DNA from: an uncultured Flavobacteriales bacterium
Lineage (GTDB): Bacteria > Bacteroidota > Bacteroidia > Flavobacteriales_D > Crocinitomicaceae
Length of the DNA: 64,000 bases
Direction of reading: 5' to 3'
Assembly: GCA_903939755.1 (NCBI GenBank)
Contig: CAJAII010000077.1
Location: 186,001-250,000 of the forward strand
Translations under genes and position numbers: made by a program
Part shown: in pieces, positions 19,169 to 28,174 of the stretch
How the letters are laid out: each line of letters opens with the position of its first letter
Numbering within the stretch: position 1 is the stretch's first letter
The notes under the pieces: generated by a model
The model's input: only the letters and a program-made list of their open reading frames with translations
Database searches by the model: none
What the model was told of the DNA's origin: nothing

Positions 19169-20158
19169 TTAAGAATTGTATGCCCATTTGATATAAACCG
19201 CTCCCCATGTAAAACCACCCCCAAATGCCGATAAAATAATATTGTCCCCTTTTTTAAGTTGGTTTTCATAATCCCAAAGACAAAGGGGAAGTGTTCCCGC
19301 TGTTGTATTGCCATATTTTTGAATATTAATCATCACCTTTTCGCTAGGAAGTCCCATACGATTCGCTGTAGCATCAATGATTCTTAGGTTGGCTTGATGT
19401 GGAACTAACCAAGCAACATCATCACTTGTTAACTTATTTTTTTCCATTATTTCTGCCGAAACCTCGGCCATATTTGTCACTGCAAATTTATAAACTTGCT
19501 TTCCTTCTTGTTTGACATAATGCATTCGGTTGTCGATTGTTTCTTGAGAAGGAGGCATAGCTGAACCGCCGGCAGGCTGTATTAAAAACTGACGCCCTGA
19601 ACCGTCACTTCTTAGAATAAAATCTTGTAATCCTAATCCTTCTTCATTTGGTTCTAAGAGTACAACACCGGCACCATCACCAAAAATCACACAAGTTGTT
19701 CGGTCTTGATAATCAACAATTGACGTCATTTTATCTACACCCACAACCAATACTTTTTTGTATTTCCCTGTCTCAATAAATTGAGAGCCTGTCGAAAGTG
19801 CAAATAAAAATCCAGAACAAGCCGCGTTTAAATCAAAGCCCCAAGCATTCTTCATGCCCGTTTTATCACAAAGCACATTTGCAGTACTTGGGAAAGGATA
19901 ATCCGGAGTAACTGTACCTACAATTACCAATTCAATTTCTAAGGGGTCAATGTTTTTTTTCCGCAATAGGGCATTTACCGCTTCCACCGCCATATCGGAA
20001 GAGGCGCCATCCTTCATGATTCTCCTTTCCTTTATTCCTGTTCTAGACAAAATCCAATCATCCGAAGTGTCTACAATTTTAGACAAATCTTCATTAGTCA
20101 ACACGTCTTTTGGAACAAAACCATGAACACCTGTAATTGCGGCTGATATTTTCTTCAT
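19169..20158 (-). CDS. fabH: Beta-ketoacyl-ACP synthase III
   Basis: 329 aa. FabH starts fatty-acid synthesis by condensing an acyl-CoA with malonyl-ACP. The catalytic triad is visible: Cys in [11 protein letters not shown] (about residue 115), His in VPHQANLRI (about 255) and Asn in KYGNTTAG (about 285). The N-terminal [20 protein letters not shown] segment is typical. It is 3 nt after plsX, the usual order in Bacteroidota. Substrate preference for straight or branched primers cannot be read from sequence. Confidence 0.95.
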   Translation of the reverse strand: MKKISAAITGVHGFVPKDVLTNEDLSKIVDTSDDWILSRTGIKERRIMKDGASSDMAVEAVNALLRKKNIDPLEIELVIVGTVTPDYPFPSTANVLCDKTGMKNAWGFDLNAACSGFLFALSTGSQFIETGKYKKVLVVGVDKMTSIVDYQDRTTCVIFGDGAGVVLLEPNEEGLGLQDFILRSDGSGRQFLIQPAGGSAMPPSQETIDNRMHYVKQEGKQVYKFAVTNMAEVSAEIMEKNKLTSDDVAWLVPHQANLRIIDATANRMGLPSEKVMINIQKYGNTTAGTLPLCLWDYENQLKKGDNIILSAFGGGFTWGAVYIKWAYNS

Positions 20159-20161
20159 AAA

Positions 20162-21100
20162 TTAATTAAATGCTCTATTTATTTTTTTTGAAAGATTCGA
20201 TTTCGCAACATCAAAAGCAAGTAAAAGCATGTTTTTTACTGCGATATCGTTAGAAATACCATGTCCAATAATTACATTTCCCTTCACCCCTAAGATGGGC
20301 GTGCCCCCATAATTTTCATAGTTAAAGCGCTCGAAATATTCATCTTGAATACCCCTTTGCTTTAATAAAGTGTAAATGCCTTCTGCTTCTTTTAGCACAA
20401 TATTACCTGTAAATCCATCACAAACGATTACATCTGCCAACCCTTGAAAAATATCTCTGCCTTCAATGTTGCCAGTAAAGAAAATTTCTTCGGATTCCGC
20501 CAATAATTTATACGTCGCTTGAGTTACTAAATTCCCCTTCGTTTCTTCTTCTCCTATATTTAGGAGTGCAACGCGAGGCTTCTTAACACCATGAACATAT
20601 TTACTATACAACGAGCCTAAAATAGCGAATTGGTGTAATACATCCGCTCTACAATCAGCATTTGACCCAACATCTAAAAGAATCGTGTTAGCGCCATTAA
20701 TTGCCGGCAAGGTAGAAGTAATACAAGGGCGAATAATCCCTGGAATATTTTTTATTTTATAGATCGAGCCCACTAACATTGCGCCGGTGTTGCCTGTACT
20801 TGCAAAGGCGTTTAACTTTCCTTTGGACAACATTTCGAAACCGACAGAAATAGAACTTTTGGGTTTTTGAGTAAAGGCACGTGCTGGATGATCTAGCATA
20901 GTAATGACATCAGGGGCATGAACAATTTCAAATTGCAAATTTTCTGTGTTCTCTGCTTCTAAGGCAATAGAAATCTCATCTTGATTCCCAATCAAAACAA
21001 TAGAAACACTTTCTTGAAGCGTTTTTTTAGCAAGAATCGCTCCTCTTATATTTGCGAGAGGGGCGAAGTCTCCGCCGGAAATATCTATGCCTACCCTCAT
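20162..21100 (-). CDS. plsX: Phosphate acyltransferase PlsX
   Basis: 312 aa. PlsX makes acyl-phosphate from acyl-ACP for phospholipid synthesis. Motifs seen are the N-terminal GIDISGGDFAP, STGNTGAMLVGS (about residue 95) and CDGFTGNIVLKEAEG (about 220), all typical of the family. It stands between rpmF and fabH, linking membrane-lipid synthesis to growth genes. Confidence 0.95.
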   Translation of the reverse strand: MRVGIDISGGDFAPLANIRGAILAKKTLQESVSIVLIGNQDEISIALEAENTENLQFEIVHAPDVITMLDHPARAFTQKPKSSISVGFEMLSKGKLNAFASTGNTGAMLVGSIYKIKNIPGIIRPCITSTLPAINGANTILLDVGSNADCRADVLHQFAILGSLYSKYVHGVKKPRVALLNIGEEETKGNLVTQATYKLLAESEEIFFTGNIEGRDIFQGLADVIVCDGFTGNIVLKEAEGIYTLLKQRGIQDEYFERFNYENYGGTPILGVKGNVIIGHGISNDIAVKNMLLLAFDVAKSNLSKKINRAFN

Positions 21101-21115
21101 AAAAAGTTCGCGAAA

Positions 21116-21307
21116 TTAAGCCGCAACTTCTTTTTCAGCTACAACTCTTCCTTTGTAGTACAATTTTCCCTCATGCCAATGTGCATGGTGAAAAAGGTGA
21201 GGTTGTCCAGTTGTAGGACAAGTAGCAATATTTTTTGCTACTGCATTGATATGAGTCCTTCTTTTATCTCTTCTGGTTTTGGAGATTTTTCGTTTAGGAT
21301 GTGCCAT
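21116..21307 (-). CDS. rpmF: 50S ribosomal protein L32
   Basis: 63 aa with the L32 start [19 protein letters not shown]. Only one Cys (ATCPTTG) remains and the second half reads [18 protein letters not shown], so the four-Cys zinc ribbon of many bL32 proteins is absent; this is the zinc-independent form common in this phylum. It sits between DUF177 and plsX, as in most bacteria with this cluster. Confidence 0.95.
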   Translation of the reverse strand: MAHPKRKISKTRRDKRRTHINAVAKNIATCPTTGQPHLFHHAHWHEGKLYYKGRVVAEKEVAA

Positions 21308-21322
21308 AATATTAACTTATTA

Positions 21323-21841
21323 TTAATTCAACTTTTTTAATTTTTCCCATCTAGGGTCTTCTTTTTTTATTTCCGCATTTTCATCTGGCACGTTGGCTGT
21401 ATATTTTTTAAGTATATTTAACATGTCCTGATTACATTGATTTGACTTGTGCGTCGCATCCACCGAAAGAGCTATTACAATCATTTCATATATTGGGTGA
21501 GAAACATCAATTTCATACGTATCTGGGTGCAGAACTATCAATCCTTCATCTTCTTCGTCATCTGTTCCAAACTTATAAACCACGGATAAATCCGTATTTA
21601 ATTCAACTTCCACCCCTTCATTACAACGGCTACAAGCTTGAACAACATCACCTGTTGCCCAGAAATTCGCCCTCATCATGGTTTCTTTTTTTTCCAATTC
21701 AAGATGGACATAAAACTGTCCATTTTCAATTGTTAAATGCGGTACATTTTCAAAGAACGTTTGCGTAAATTCAAAATCATATTCATGAACGCCTAGCTTA
21801 ATACCTGCAAAAGGAACAACAAATTCGCTGTTTTTTTTCAT
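21323..21841 (-). CDS. DUF177 (YceD) family protein
   Basis: About 172 aa. YceD proteins are encoded next to rpmF in most bacteria and are linked to 23S rRNA processing or ribosome assembly. A C-x-x-C pair (ACSRCNEGVEVEL) is followed by an acidic segment (DDEEDEG), as in the family. Start set at ATG 21841 (MKKNSEFVVPF); a longer frame begins 18 nt upstream but lacks family resemblance there. It lies 15 nt before rpmF. Confidence 0.85.
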   Translation of the reverse strand: MKKNSEFVVPFAGIKLGVHEYDFEFTQTFFENVPHLTIENGQFYVHLELEKKETMMRANFWATGDVVQACSRCNEGVEVELNTDLSVVYKFGTDDEEDEGLIVLHPDTYEIDVSHPIYEMIVIALSVDATHKSNQCNQDMLNILKKYTANVPDENAEIKKEDPRWEKLKKLN

Positions 21842-21912
21842 ATTCAGGTGGTTAAACAAGAGGGCAAAGTTACTCTTTTTTTTTTAAAACAAAAATACTC
21901 TTTTAACCGCCG

Positions 21913-22995
21913 TTATCTTGAGTTCGCTTTATCTTTTTCTCCAACCGTAATCGGCAGGGCGTTTAAAACTATTTCCCTTTCAAACTTTCTTGTTTTATGA
22001 ATGTCTATTGCCAAATAAATAGCACTTCGCATTGATTGTGCAGAGGCCACGAATTCTGGTGCAATATCAAAGGCAGTCCCATGATCTGGAGACGTTCTTA
22101 CTATCGGTAAGCCAGCAGTAAAGTTAACGCCTTCATCAAAAGCCAAGGCTTTAAAAGCGGTTAAGCCTTGGTCGTGATACATTGCTAATACGCCATCAAA
22201 TTTCATTCGTTGATCTGAACCAAAAAAGCCATCCGCGGCAAATGGCCCATAAACGAAATGTCCATTATTTTTAGCGGCTGCAATTGCCGGGTTAATTATT
22301 TCCTGTTCTTCTTGGCCAATTTTTCCATTTTCTCCCGCGTGTGGATTTAGCCCAAGCACAGCAATTTTTGGTCGCATAATTCCAAAGTCTCTTCGAAGAG
22401 ACTTTTCAAACTCACTAATTTTATTAACTATTTTTTCTTTTGACAAATTTTGAGCGACCTCTTTAATTGGGATGTGAGTCGTTACAAGCGCCACCCGAAG
22501 TTGTGGCGATACCATTATCATTAGTGCCTCTTCTTGTCCAGCCATATCCGCCAAATACTCCGTGTGTCCTGGAAATTTAAAGCCGGCTTGTTGCACACTT
22601 TCTTTTGAAATTGGGGCCGTCACTAAAACATCTATGTCACCGTTTGCTAAATCCAACGCTGCTTTTTCTAAGGATTTTATTGCTAAGGTTGCCGACTCCG
22701 TGGTCGGGAATCCAATCTTAGACTCAATGGGTTGATCCCAACAATTGATTATATTTATTTTGTTTTTTTCTATTTGATCCGATGCTGCACAAACCTGAAA
22801 AGAGAAATCGTGCGCTTCCATCATTTTTTTACAATGTAAAATCGCTTTACTTGACCCATAGATAATAGGTGTAAATTCTTCCAACACCCGGATATCTTTC
22901 AGCGATTTAATTATTACCTCCGGCCCGATTCCGTTAATGTCTCCAATAGAAATTCCAACCCTAATTTGCTGGTGTTTTTTTTCTTCTTTATCCAT
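21913..22995 (-). CDS. pdxA: 4-hydroxythreonine-4-phosphate dehydrogenase
   Basis: About 360 aa. PdxA oxidises 4-phosphohydroxy-L-threonine in the DXP-dependent pyridoxal-phosphate pathway. The N-terminus has GISIGDINGIGPEV; the metal-binding histidines are in FPGHTEYLAD, AMYHDQGLTAFK and SPDHGTAFDIA. ATG 22995 is preferred over the adjacent TTG. It is at the head of the DUF177-rpmF-plsX-fabH-acc series, with 71 nt to DUF177. Confidence 0.93.
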   Translation of the reverse strand: MDKEEKKHQQIRVGISIGDINGIGPEVIIKSLKDIRVLEEFTPIIYGSSKAILHCKKMMEAHDFSFQVCAASDQIEKNKINIINCWDQPIESKIGFPTTESATLAIKSLEKAALDLANGDIDVLVTAPISKESVQQAGFKFPGHTEYLADMAGQEEALMIMVSPQLRVALVTTHIPIKEVAQNLSKEKIVNKISEFEKSLRRDFGIMRPKIAVLGLNPHAGENGKIGQEEQEIINPAIAAAKNNGHFVYGPFAADGFFGSDQRMKFDGVLAMYHDQGLTAFKALAFDEGVNFTAGLPIVRTSPDHGTAFDIAPEFVASAQSMRSAIYLAIDIHKTRKFEREIVLNALPITVGEKDKANSR

Positions 22996-22999
22996 CAAT

Positions 23000-24388
23000 T
23001 TAGTAGTTTTTTAAAAAATGATATAAAAGCCTAACTCCATAACCCGTTCCAGAAACTCCTTTATAGTTTTCTTTAGCGTCCAGCCATGTTGGACCCGCCA
23101 CATCCATATGAACATATGGAGCTTTAACAAATGTTTCTAAAAACTTACCGGCAGAAATCATCCCACCATTAGGTCCTCCAATATTTTTTAGATCCGCTAT
23201 TTTTGATTTCATATCTTCTTTGTATTCCTCCCAAAATGGGAATCGAACAACTCGCTCGTGCGTCTGCACTCCCGCCTTTTCAAGCTTATCAAAAACCTCA
23301 TCTTTTGCATTACCCATAACAATTGCGGCATGCGTTCCAATAGCTCTTACTGCTGCTCCGGTAAGCGTTGCGGCGTCTATAACCAATTCGGGTTTATACT
23401 TTTCTGAGTAAGAAAGCGCATCGGCAAGAATCATCCTTCCTTCCGCATCCGTATTCAAAACCTCCACAGTTGTTCCATTGAACATCGTTATCACATCTCC
23501 TGGCGTGTAGGCGTTCATTCCAGGGCGGTTATCCGTTGCAGGAATTAGGGCAACAATGTGAAGTTTTATTTTTTGTTTTGCGGCTAAGCACAGCGCACCA
23601 ATTACGGCCGCGGCACCAGCCATATCACTTTTCATACAATCCATCGAGCCAGGTGTCGGCTTCAAACTAAGCCCCCCTGTATCATAAACAACACCTTTGC
23701 CAATTAATATTATTGGTTTTTTATTTTTATGCCCCTCGGGCTTATACTCAGCAATTGTAAATGTTGGGGGGTCTATTGAGCCTTTATTAACGGAAAGCAA
23801 ACCTCCCATTTTCAACGCCTCTATTTTTGATTTTTCTAAAATATCAACCCTTACCCCTAACGGCGACAATAATTCACTTATTTGTTGTGAAAACTGCTCC
23901 GCATTTAAATGAGAAACCGGCAAATTCACCATGTCTCTCGCCCAGAATACCGCATCAGTTACGTTAATTAGTTCCTCCTTATGCAATGAATTAATCTCCT
24001 CAGGACAGTAAACACAATTAAACTTAACCTTTAGTGAGGGTTTTTTCGTCAGGAAACGATCAAACAGATAAGAGGAAAGCATTAGCCCCTCTAAAAATGG
24101 TAATAATTTAGCTTTTGCGCCTTCAATGTCCGCCTCGGCAACTTTCTCTTTTAAAAAATGGAAGATGTCGTGGCCAACAATACGAAAAGCCTCGTCGGTC
24201 ATATCATTCTCTTTAACAAGAATTTTAATCCCATTTTCATTTTTTAAATACGCCCAAGACTCCCCGCTTTCTATTAATTCGTCTACTAAAAATTTATCGG
24301 GTCCTTTTCCTTTTGCGATTTTTTTCAGGTTCTGAATCAGAATAATCGCCTTGGAATTCTTTTTATTATTTCGTTGTTTTAAAAGCAC
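23000..24388 (-). CDS. M17 leucyl aminopeptidase family protein
   Basis: 462 aa with a GTG start. The C-terminal catalytic domain has the M17 signature NTDAEGRMILADAL (about residue 318), preceded by KGVVYDTGGLSLKPT and MKSDMAGAAAV, which supply the two-metal-site Lys, Asp and Glu residues. The N-terminal domain is poorly conserved, as usual. It releases N-terminal amino acids from peptides in the cytoplasm. It ends 4 nt before pdxA and starts 24 nt after mutY, so the minus-strand genes may form one transcript. Confidence 0.9.
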   Translation of the reverse strand: MLLKQRNNKKNSKAIILIQNLKKIAKGKGPDKFLVDELIESGESWAYLKNENGIKILVKENDMTDEAFRIVGHDIFHFLKEKVAEADIEGAKAKLLPFLEGLMLSSYLFDRFLTKKPSLKVKFNCVYCPEEINSLHKEELINVTDAVFWARDMVNLPVSHLNAEQFSQQISELLSPLGVRVDILEKSKIEALKMGGLLSVNKGSIDPPTFTIAEYKPEGHKNKKPIILIGKGVVYDTGGLSLKPTPGSMDCMKSDMAGAAAVIGALCLAAKQKIKLHIVALIPATDNRPGMNAYTPGDVITMFNGTTVEVLNTDAEGRMILADALSYSEKYKPELVIDAATLTGAAVRAIGTHAAIVMGNAKDEVFDKLEKAGVQTHERVVRFPFWEEYKEDMKSKIADLKNIGGPNGGMISAGKFLETFVKAPYVHMDVAGPTWLDAKENYKGVSGTGYGVRLLYHFLKNY

Positions 24389-24412
24389 GTTTAATCAAAT
24401 TAGAGTTCAAAG

Positions 24413-25474
24413 TTAGTTAACATTCTCATCAAAGGACAAAAAAGACAAGTCATTTGTGTTTTTTAAAAAATTATCAATTAGCACAGAAACGGGATACAAG
24501 TGCAATTCATTTCTTGGAATTCTCAGCAGGTCAGTCGGCGGCATATCTATTTCAACGTTGTGTTTAAAACAAAGAAAAATGGCCGATATTCGTTGGTGAG
24601 ACAAAATGTGCGTGATTTCTACTGACTGATATAACAGCTCGTTTTTATGTTTTTCAATGTACTCAAGCTGCTCGTTTTCATCTCCAAATTCCTGTAATGG
24701 AAACTCATACAACCCTTGCCAAATGTCTTTGCCACTTCGCTTTTGAATAAACGTATCGTTTCCAACTGAAAAAACTTTGTAAATAAAAAATCGTTTTTTC
24801 GTTTTTGTTTTTTTTGATTTGACCGGCCGTTGACTAACCGTTCCCACAGAATTTGAGGTACACATATGACATAAAACACACTTATTACAATCCGGGCTTT
24901 TGGGTGTACATTGAAGAGCGCCAAACTCCATGATTGCTTGGTTAAAAATTGCAGGACTTCTTCTGTCTAATAATTCTTCCGCCAAAAATTTAAATTCTCT
25001 TTTTCCGGCAGAAGAATCTATTGGTGTATCTATATCGAAAAGCCTACTCAACACCCTAAAAACATTTCCGTCAACAACCGCTACTTTTTCATCAAATGAG
25101 AAAGAGGCAACTGCTGCAGCTGTATATTCTCCAACACCTTTCAATTTAATAATTTCATTATAACTATTAGGAAAAGTGCCTTGACAATTAGATTCAATAA
25201 CTTTTGCAGTTTCTAACATGTTCCTTGCTCTTGAATAATAGCCTAAGCCCTGCCAAAGACGAAGAACATCATCTTCCTTTGCATTCGAAAGGCTTTGCAA
25301 AGTTGGATATGCCTCCACAAATTTCAGGTAATAAGGAAGCCCTTGATTTACTCGAGTTTGCTGCAATAAAATCTCGCTTAACCAAATTTTATAGGGGTCT
25401 TTCGTTCTTCGCCATGGCAAATCGCGCTTGTTTATTTGATACCATGAAATTAAAATGTCTTGATAATTAACCAT
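24413..25474 (-). CDS. mutY: A/G-specific adenine glycosylase
   Basis: 353 aa. MutY removes adenine opposite 8-oxoguanine. Seen: the LPWRRTKDPYKIWLSEILLQQTRV start with the catalytic Glu, the helix-hairpin-helix LKGVGEYTAAAVASF, the catalytic Asp in AVVDGNVFRVLSR, and the [4Fe-4S] ligands as C-x6-C-x2-C-x5-C (about residues 190-208). A C-terminal NUDIX-like 8-oxoG recognition domain follows (about 230-345). It is transcribed divergently from the HU gene. Confidence 0.95.
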   Translation of the reverse strand: MVNYQDILISWYQINKRDLPWRRTKDPYKIWLSEILLQQTRVNQGLPYYLKFVEAYPTLQSLSNAKEDDVLRLWQGLGYYSRARNMLETAKVIESNCQGTFPNSYNEIIKLKGVGEYTAAAVASFSFDEKVAVVDGNVFRVLSRLFDIDTPIDSSAGKREFKFLAEELLDRRSPAIFNQAIMEFGALQCTPKSPDCNKCVLCHMCTSNSVGTVSQRPVKSKKTKTKKRFFIYKVFSVGNDTFIQKRSGKDIWQGLYEFPLQEFGDENEQLEYIEKHKNELLYQSVEITHILSHQRISAIFLCFKHNVEIDMPPTDLLRIPRNELHLYPVSVLIDNFLKNTNDLSFLSFDENVN

Positions 25475-25532
25475 TTAGTCGTTTCCGTCTTTTTTTTTTT
25501 TATAAAAGCGCACTTTAAATTAATAACTAATT

Positions 25533-25540
25533 TATTTTTG
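25533..25540 (+). promoter_or_regulatory. Putative -7 element of the HU gene
   Basis: TATTTTTG fits the Bacteroidota TAnnTTTG element and would give a leader of about 40 nt before the ATG at 25586. No convincing TTTG at -33. Confidence 0.45.
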
Positions 25541-25585
25541 TACCCAAAACTACTCATTGTTAAATTTATAAATCAAAAAATTATT

Positions 25586-25876
25586 ATGACCAAAGCAGAT
25601 ATTGTAGCTGACATTGCTACACAAACAGGGTTGGAAAAAACAGAGGTTTTAAGGGCGGTAGAAGCGTTTATGGGCTCTATTAAAACTTCTCTTACAAGTG
25701 GGGAAAATGTTTATTTAAGGGGCTTTGGCAGTTTTATCGTAAAAGAAAGAGCTCAAAAAACTGGCAGAAATATATCAAAAAACACAACGATAATCATCCC
25801 AGCACACAATGTTCCCTCTTTCAAAGCATCAAAAACTTTTGTAGAGCAAGTTAAAAAGGAGGTTAGAATTGGGTGA
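25586..25876 (+). CDS. HU family DNA-binding protein
   Basis: 96 aa, starting MTKADIVADIATQTGL. It has the HU/IHF fold signature: GENVYLRGFGSFIVKERAQKTGRNI (about residues 46-70), in which the GFGSF turn precedes the DNA-binding arm, and a C-terminal PSFKASKTFVEQVK. HU dimers bend and compact DNA. The start at 25586 is chosen because a longer upstream frame encodes a non-family hydrophobic tail. It is divergent from mutY and 107 nt upstream of the mS38-like gene, with a separate promoter between. Confidence 0.92.
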   Translation: MTKADIVADIATQTGLEKTEVLRAVEAFMGSIKTSLTSGENVYLRGFGSFIVKERAQKTGRNISKNTTIIIPAHNVPSFKASKTFVEQVKKEVRIG

Positions 25877-25882
25877 TGCCTT

Positions 25883-25913
25883 TTTGAAAATACAAAAAAA
25901 TATCTTACCTTTG
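25883..25913 (+). promoter_or_regulatory. Strong Bacteroidota-type promoter upstream of the 30-aa basic protein
   Basis: TTTG at 25883-25886, a 19-nt spacer and TACCTTTG at 25906-25913 match the phylum's TTTG-N19-TAnnTTTG consensus exactly. The predicted start of transcription is near 25918-25920, giving a leader of about 65 nt before the ATG at 25984. Confidence 0.7.
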
Positions 25914-25983
25914 CAAACCATTTTAACAAGTAGTTGCTTTAAAATGGACAAAAAAATAAATTCAACACGATAAACTTTATAAT

Positions 25984-26076
25984 ATGCCGAGCGGTAAGAA
26001 AAGAAAAAGACATAAAATGGCTACGCACAAGCGTAAGAAAAGATTAAGAAAAAATCGTCATAAAAAGAAAAAATAA
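25984..26076 (+). CDS. 30-residue basic protein resembling AURKAIP1/COX24 (mS38-type ribosomal protein)
   Basis: A 30-codon frame starting MPSGKKRKRHKMATHK, with ten Lys/Arg of the last eleven non-His positions nearly unbroken. The K-R-K-R-x-K-M-x-x-H-K-x-K-K-R-x-R pattern matches the AURKAIP1/COX24 family, whose mitochondrial member is the small-subunit ribosomal protein mS38. Such mini-genes occur upstream of RNase G in other Bacteroidota. A perfect promoter lies upstream and a terminator hairpin follows 12 nt after the stop, so this is a free-standing highly expressed unit. A ribosomal role is inferred from family membership. Confidence 0.75.
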   Translation: MPSGKKRKRHKMATHKRKKRLRKNRHKKKK

Positions 26077-26088
26077 GCTTACTATTTA

Positions 26089-26136
26089 AATAATGAAAGC
26101 TCAACAAAATTACGTTGGGCTTTCATTATTTTACAT
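26089..26136 (+). terminator. Rho-independent terminator / possible leader hairpin before rng
   Basis: A 17-bp stem (AATAATGAAAGCTCAAC pairing with GTTGGGCTTTCATTATT, one G-U pair), an 8-nt loop, then a T-rich stretch. It ends the mS38-like transcript. Since the GTG start of the RNase G gene lies 12 nt further on and no promoter is visible between, readthrough past this hairpin probably sets rng expression. Confidence 0.8.
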
Positions 26137-26148
26137 AAAAAAATCACT

Positions 26149-27702
26149 GTGGGCTTAGAACTAGTAGTAGACGCAAGAACTAACGGAGTTTGGTTGGCCT
26201 TGCTTCGAGATAGTAAATTAATAGAACTTCATGAAGAGCGAGGGAATTCAGACTTTGCTGTAGGAGACGTCTATTTAGGAAAAATCAGAAGGCTTTCCCC
26301 GAGTTTAAATGCCGCATTCGTAGATGTCGGTCATGACAAAGATGCTTTTTTACATTATTTAGACCTTGGTCAACAGTTTAACTCATTAAATAAGTTTACT
26401 AAAGACACGATGCGAAACAAGCAAAGTGTTCATGATTTAATGTATTTTAAATTAGAGAAAGATTTGGAGAAGTCAGGTAAAATTGACGCCGTCCTTTCCT
26501 CCTCACAATCCATTCTGGTACAAATTGCTAAAGAGCCTATTTCAACTAAAGGTCCTCGGCTTTCTTCTGAGATAACATTGGCAGGACGTTATCTCGTATT
26601 AGCTCCTTTCTCCAATAAAATTTCGATCTCACAAAAAATTAAAGAGCCAGAAGAGCGCAAGCGACTTAAAGATTTAATGGAGAGAATAATACCAAAGAAT
26701 TTTGGTGTTATTATTCGTACGGTAGCTGAAAACAGGCTTACCGAAGACTTGGAGCAAGATCTTAATGATTTATTAGAAAAGTGGAAAAAAATCCATTCAA
26801 ACACAAAAGGGTCAGAAGCACCTAAACGTGTTTTAGGCGAATTAAACACAACCACCTCTATCCTTAGGGACCTACTTAACGGTGATTTTACAAACATATA
26901 TGTAAATGATCCAAAAATGTTTTCAGAAATGAAAACATATATAATGGGAATATCTCCTGGCAAAGAAGAAATTCTGAAATCGTACGATTCTAAAATTCCC
27001 ATTTTTGAAAAGTTTGGTGTAAACAAGCAAATCAAAACCCTATTTGGAAAGAAGGTTCCTATGCCAAGCGGCGGTTATTTGATCATTGAGCACACAGAAG
27101 CGATGCATGTTATTGATGTTAATAGCGGCAATAGAAAGGGTGCTGATGGCCAAGAAAACAATGCTTTAGGGACCAATCTTGAAGCGGCAGCTGAAGTGGC
27201 ACGTGTTCTTCAATTGCGTGACATGGGCGGAATCATTTGTGTCGATTTTATCGACATGCACGAAAAAGAAAATAACCGGATTCTTTTTGAGAAAATGAAA
27301 GAGTTTATGCGTTCGGATCGTGCAAAACACAACATAATTCCTCCGTCTAAATTTGGAATTATTGAAATTACGAGACAACGAGTTCGTCCTCAAACAGAAA
27401 TAAAAACAGCAGAAGCTTGCCCGACATGCAGCGGTACAGGTGAAATACAAGCAAGTATCTTGTTTGCCGAAGAAATAGAGGCTAATCTAAACTTCCTGGT
27501 TTTAGATCGAAAAGTAAGTGGCGTTACGCTACAAGTACACCCCTACCTAGAAGGGTATTTCAAAAAAGGTGGGTTTTTACGCTCTAAACAATGGGCTTGG
27601 TACTTTAAATTTAAAAAATGGATACCTGTTATTGGGGTAAGTTCCTTAAATTTATTAGATTATTCTTTTGTAGATAAAGAGCACGAAGAAATTCCATTAT
27701 AA
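26149..27702 (+). CDS. rng: Ribonuclease E/G family endoribonuclease
   Basis: 517 aa, GTG start, the length of RNase G (no RNase E-like C-terminal scaffold). N-terminal S1 domain (FAVGDVYLGKIRRLSPSLN, AFVDVGHDKDAFLHY, about residues 37-110), then the catalytic DNase I-like domain with the metal-binding Asp residues in HVIDVNSG and ICVDFIDMHEKEN, and the zinc-link CPTCSGTGEI (about residue 425). It processes rRNA and decays mRNA. It follows the mS38-like gene through a hairpin and precedes recX by 1 nt. Confidence 0.93.
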   Translation: MGLELVVDARTNGVWLALLRDSKLIELHEERGNSDFAVGDVYLGKIRRLSPSLNAAFVDVGHDKDAFLHYLDLGQQFNSLNKFTKDTMRNKQSVHDLMYFKLEKDLEKSGKIDAVLSSSQSILVQIAKEPISTKGPRLSSEITLAGRYLVLAPFSNKISISQKIKEPEERKRLKDLMERIIPKNFGVIIRTVAENRLTEDLEQDLNDLLEKWKKIHSNTKGSEAPKRVLGELNTTTSILRDLLNGDFTNIYVNDPKMFSEMKTYIMGISPGKEEILKSYDSKIPIFEKFGVNKQIKTLFGKKVPMPSGGYLIIEHTEAMHVIDVNSGNRKGADGQENNALGTNLEAAAEVARVLQLRDMGGIICVDFIDMHEKENNRILFEKMKEFMRSDRAKHNIIPPSKFGIIEITRQRVRPQTEIKTAEACPTCSGTGEIQASILFAEEIEANLNFLVLDRKVSGVTLQVHPYLEGYFKKGGFLRSKQWAWYFKFKKWIPVIGVSSLNLLDYSFVDKEHEEIPL

Positions 27703-27703
27703 A

Positions 27704-28174
27704 ATGCCTAGCCATTCCGCCTTATTCTTGTCGGAAAAAACCAAACTGGAACGTTTTTGTGCCTATGAAGACCGTTGTGTCTTTCAAATACGAAAAAAAC
27801 TACTTACGTCATTACTCCCTGAGGCAGAAAAAGAAATGCTAATTACCACTCTTATTAACGATCGGTTTTTAGATGACTTTCGTTTTGCCTGTTCCTATGT
27901 TAGTGGCAAATCACGCATTAAGAAATGGGGTGCGCATAAAATTTATCGTGGCTTGAAATCTTATCAAATTAAACCGGACCAGATTTCTTTGGCCATGAAA
28001 GAAATTGCTTTAGATGATTATATGAATACCCTCAAAGAATTAATTGAGCGAAAAAAAGTGTTGTTATCAGACACCCAGGATCCCTATAAAAAGAAAGTGA
28101 AAATAATACGTTATCTAACCGGGAAAGGCTACTCCTTAACAGATATTTATCGGTCTGGTATTGAGGAAGATTAG
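27704..28174 (+). CDS. recX: RecX family regulatory protein
   Basis: 156 aa of three-helix repeats typical of RecX: NDRFLDDFRFACSYVSGKSRIKKWG (about residues 47-72) is the clearest, matching the family's D-D-x-x-F/Y-A-x-x-x-V pattern. RecX modulates RecA filament growth. No recA lies nearby. It starts 1 nt after rng ends and its last 4 nt overlap the 3' end of lysS on the other strand. Confidence 0.85.
   Translation: MPSHSALFLSEKTKLERFCAYEDRCVFQIRKKLLTSLLPEAEKEMLITTLINDRFLDDFRFACSYVSGKSRIKKWGAHKIYRGLKSYQIKPDQISLAMKEIALDDYMNTLKELIERKKVLLSDTQDPYKKKVKIIRYLTGKGYSLTDIYRSGIEED

Noticed and set aside
25460-25585. N-terminal extension of HU
   Set aside because: It would cover the promoter region and encodes a hydrophobic sequence unlike HU; the ATG at 25586 gives a normal 96-residue protein.
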